Positions 63,076 through 64,000 of a stretch of DNA of 64,000 bases are shown here, piece by piece (within the stretch, counting starts at the first letter, position 1; each line of letters starts with the position of its first letter). The position numbers and the translations under genes were made by a program. This DNA comes from Aedes albopictus (lineage: Eukaryota > Arthropoda > Insecta > Diptera > Culicidae). Below the pieces are notes generated by a model. The model did not search any database, was not told the origin of the DNA, and saw only the letters and a program-made list of their open reading frames with translations. Location of the stretch: NCBI RefSeq assembly GCF_035046485.1, contig NC_085138.1:445261204-445325203 (forward strand). Direction: 5' to 3'.

Positions 63076-63175
63076 CGTGTTCAGGAATTATGATACTGTG
63101 AAAAAATAAGTTAAACATTAATATCCCATTAACAAGTGAAATCCCCAACTCAGATTCATTGCGATTCGCTTCAGC
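63076..63175 (-). promoter_or_regulatory. 5' UTR segment with possible splice acceptor
   Basis: Upstream of the ATG the minus strand reads TTTTTTCACAG then 20 nt to the ATG, with an in-frame TAA. This suggests that the coding start lies in the second exon of the transcript, with a short untranslated lead from 63095, and that at least one non-coding first exon lies further right. No promoter motif can be named with confidence. Confidence 0.5.
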
Positions 63176-63429
63176 CACAGAGAAACAGACGTAACACTTA
63201 GACCAAATTATAATGAAATCATCGTCACGAAATCGTAATCGCCCAATGCTAAACATGCCGTGCTGAGACAAGCCGCCTCTAGATGGCGGTAGTGAGCAAA
63301 CGTCAAACAGGAGCCAAAACGATGCCAGCGCCGCGACTGGGTAATTGACCAACTACCGAATATTTGAATCAACCGGTCAAATCGGTAATCGATGGGAAGC
63401 GAATAGAGTGTGACGTCTGTTTCTCTGTG
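63176..63429. mobile_element. TIR element, CACAG family copy 4, upstream of the gene (254 bp)
   Basis: CACAGAGAAACAGACGTAAC and GACGTCTGTTTCTCTGTG are inverted. The flanks CTTCAGC (63169-63175) and CCTCAGC (63430-63436) match at 6 of 7 positions, fitting an old 7-bp duplication. It lies about 100 bp upstream of the start codon. Its right third resembles 1985-2150. Confidence 0.85.
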
Positions 63430-63436
63430 CCTCAGC

Positions 63437-64000
63437 GTTTACGTCTGGGCCATAATGACTTCAACAGACGACTAGGGTTAAGAAAGGTGCATTTATCAAC
63501 CAATCTGTTGACACTAATCTAAAACGCTTAAATCTATGCTTAAACTAGGTGGTGTCCAAAACATATTTCAGGTTTTCATAATATATTTTGGCCATCTGAT
63601 AAACTATGCATGGAAGATGCAGTGTGATTGCATACTTGAAGGAGTGTTCTGTGAGTCTGGCAATATTTACTCAATTTCGTTAAAAAGCTGTATTAATCAC
63701 TGAAATAACTATCTTTTTAACGAAGGATTTAGATTATTTGCAGCAGAATGTTTGTTACTTTATCCTAAGTTTAAGATAATGATCCTATCCAAATTATATT
63801 CACCAGAGAGCGTTCAAAACAAATATTCGGTGTCCTAAGTCCATTTGTTACAGGTGATTGGATATCGTGATTCGCTCAGGCTAAATTGATTTCTTCAAGG
63901 TTTTAATACTACAAACTCAAAGTACAGTCATATTATAAGCGTATTAGCAGCGTTGCAACATAATCGATTGAGCCTGTCCAAAATACATAATTTACCCTAT
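63437..64000. other. Upstream flank, nothing recognised
   Basis: It may contain the promoter and a non-coding first exon, but no feature can be supported. Confidence 0.35.

Overview
This window is eukaryotic nuclear DNA, very probably from an Aedes-type culicine mosquito. The evidence is canonical GT-AG introns, tRNA-derived SINEs that look like the mosquito Feilai type, RNase H-bearing LINE, gypsy, copia and BEL/Pao remnants, many short TIR elements (MITEs), and long degenerate TTCCTCCAGGAATTCC-type repeats. Species is an inference from repeat style; no database was available.

The only host gene I can support lies on the minus strand and fills almost the whole window. I can chain 42 exons from an ATG at 63075 (with an in-frame upstream stop) to a TAG at 242. 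Every exon starts after AG, ends before GT, has a length that is a multiple of three, and is open in phase 0. Joined, they encode about 2,266 residues with about 41 C2H2-type zinc fingers. Sixteen of these fingers are cut by an intron at the same place, one residue after the first zinc-binding histidine. The fingers come in modules (short half-finger exon, then an exon carrying the second half plus a whole finger). Modules are separated by acidic exons containing EIEI/IIEI-D-D-E motifs that resemble SUMO-interacting motifs, and there are several I/V-K-x-E SUMO-acceptor-like sites. This looks like a gene built by repeated in-frame exon and module duplication. It may be one transcript or a cluster of splice forms; the sequence alone cannot decide.

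Layout, in gene order (right to left): 63.1-62.1 kb start and acidic N-terminus (exons 1-3); 57.3-56.5 kb exons 4-6; 55.4-54.8 kb exons 7-10; 53.6-52.0 kb exons 11-17; 49.5-48.6 kb exons 18-22; 35.9-33.2 kb exons 23-31; 27.5-27.2 kb exons 32-33; 25.8-24.9 kb exons 34-35; 9.1-8.1 kb exons 36-38; 1.05-0.24 kb exons 39-42. Introns inside a module are mostly 50-150 bp; introns between modules reach 15.7 kb and are filled with mobile elements.

The large introns hold a period-24 degenerate tandem repeat family in both orientations (4.2-7.9, 28.3-32.6, 37.4-39.7, 46.2-47.9, 49.9-50.5, 59.5-60.8 kb), a LINE (12.4-15.8 kb) split by a 1,064-bp element with an 8-bp target duplication, a 3.55-kb TIR element (18.8-22.35 kb), a 4.36-kb TIR element with a 2.3-kb foldback inside it (39.7-44.0 kb), a copia-like LTR with gag remnant joined to BEL/Pao sequence (50.5-51.9 kb), two Ty3/gypsy integrase remnants, five tRNA-derived SINEs, and four copies of a TIR family with 7-bp target duplications. 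Several insertions can be proven from paralogous empty sites within the window.
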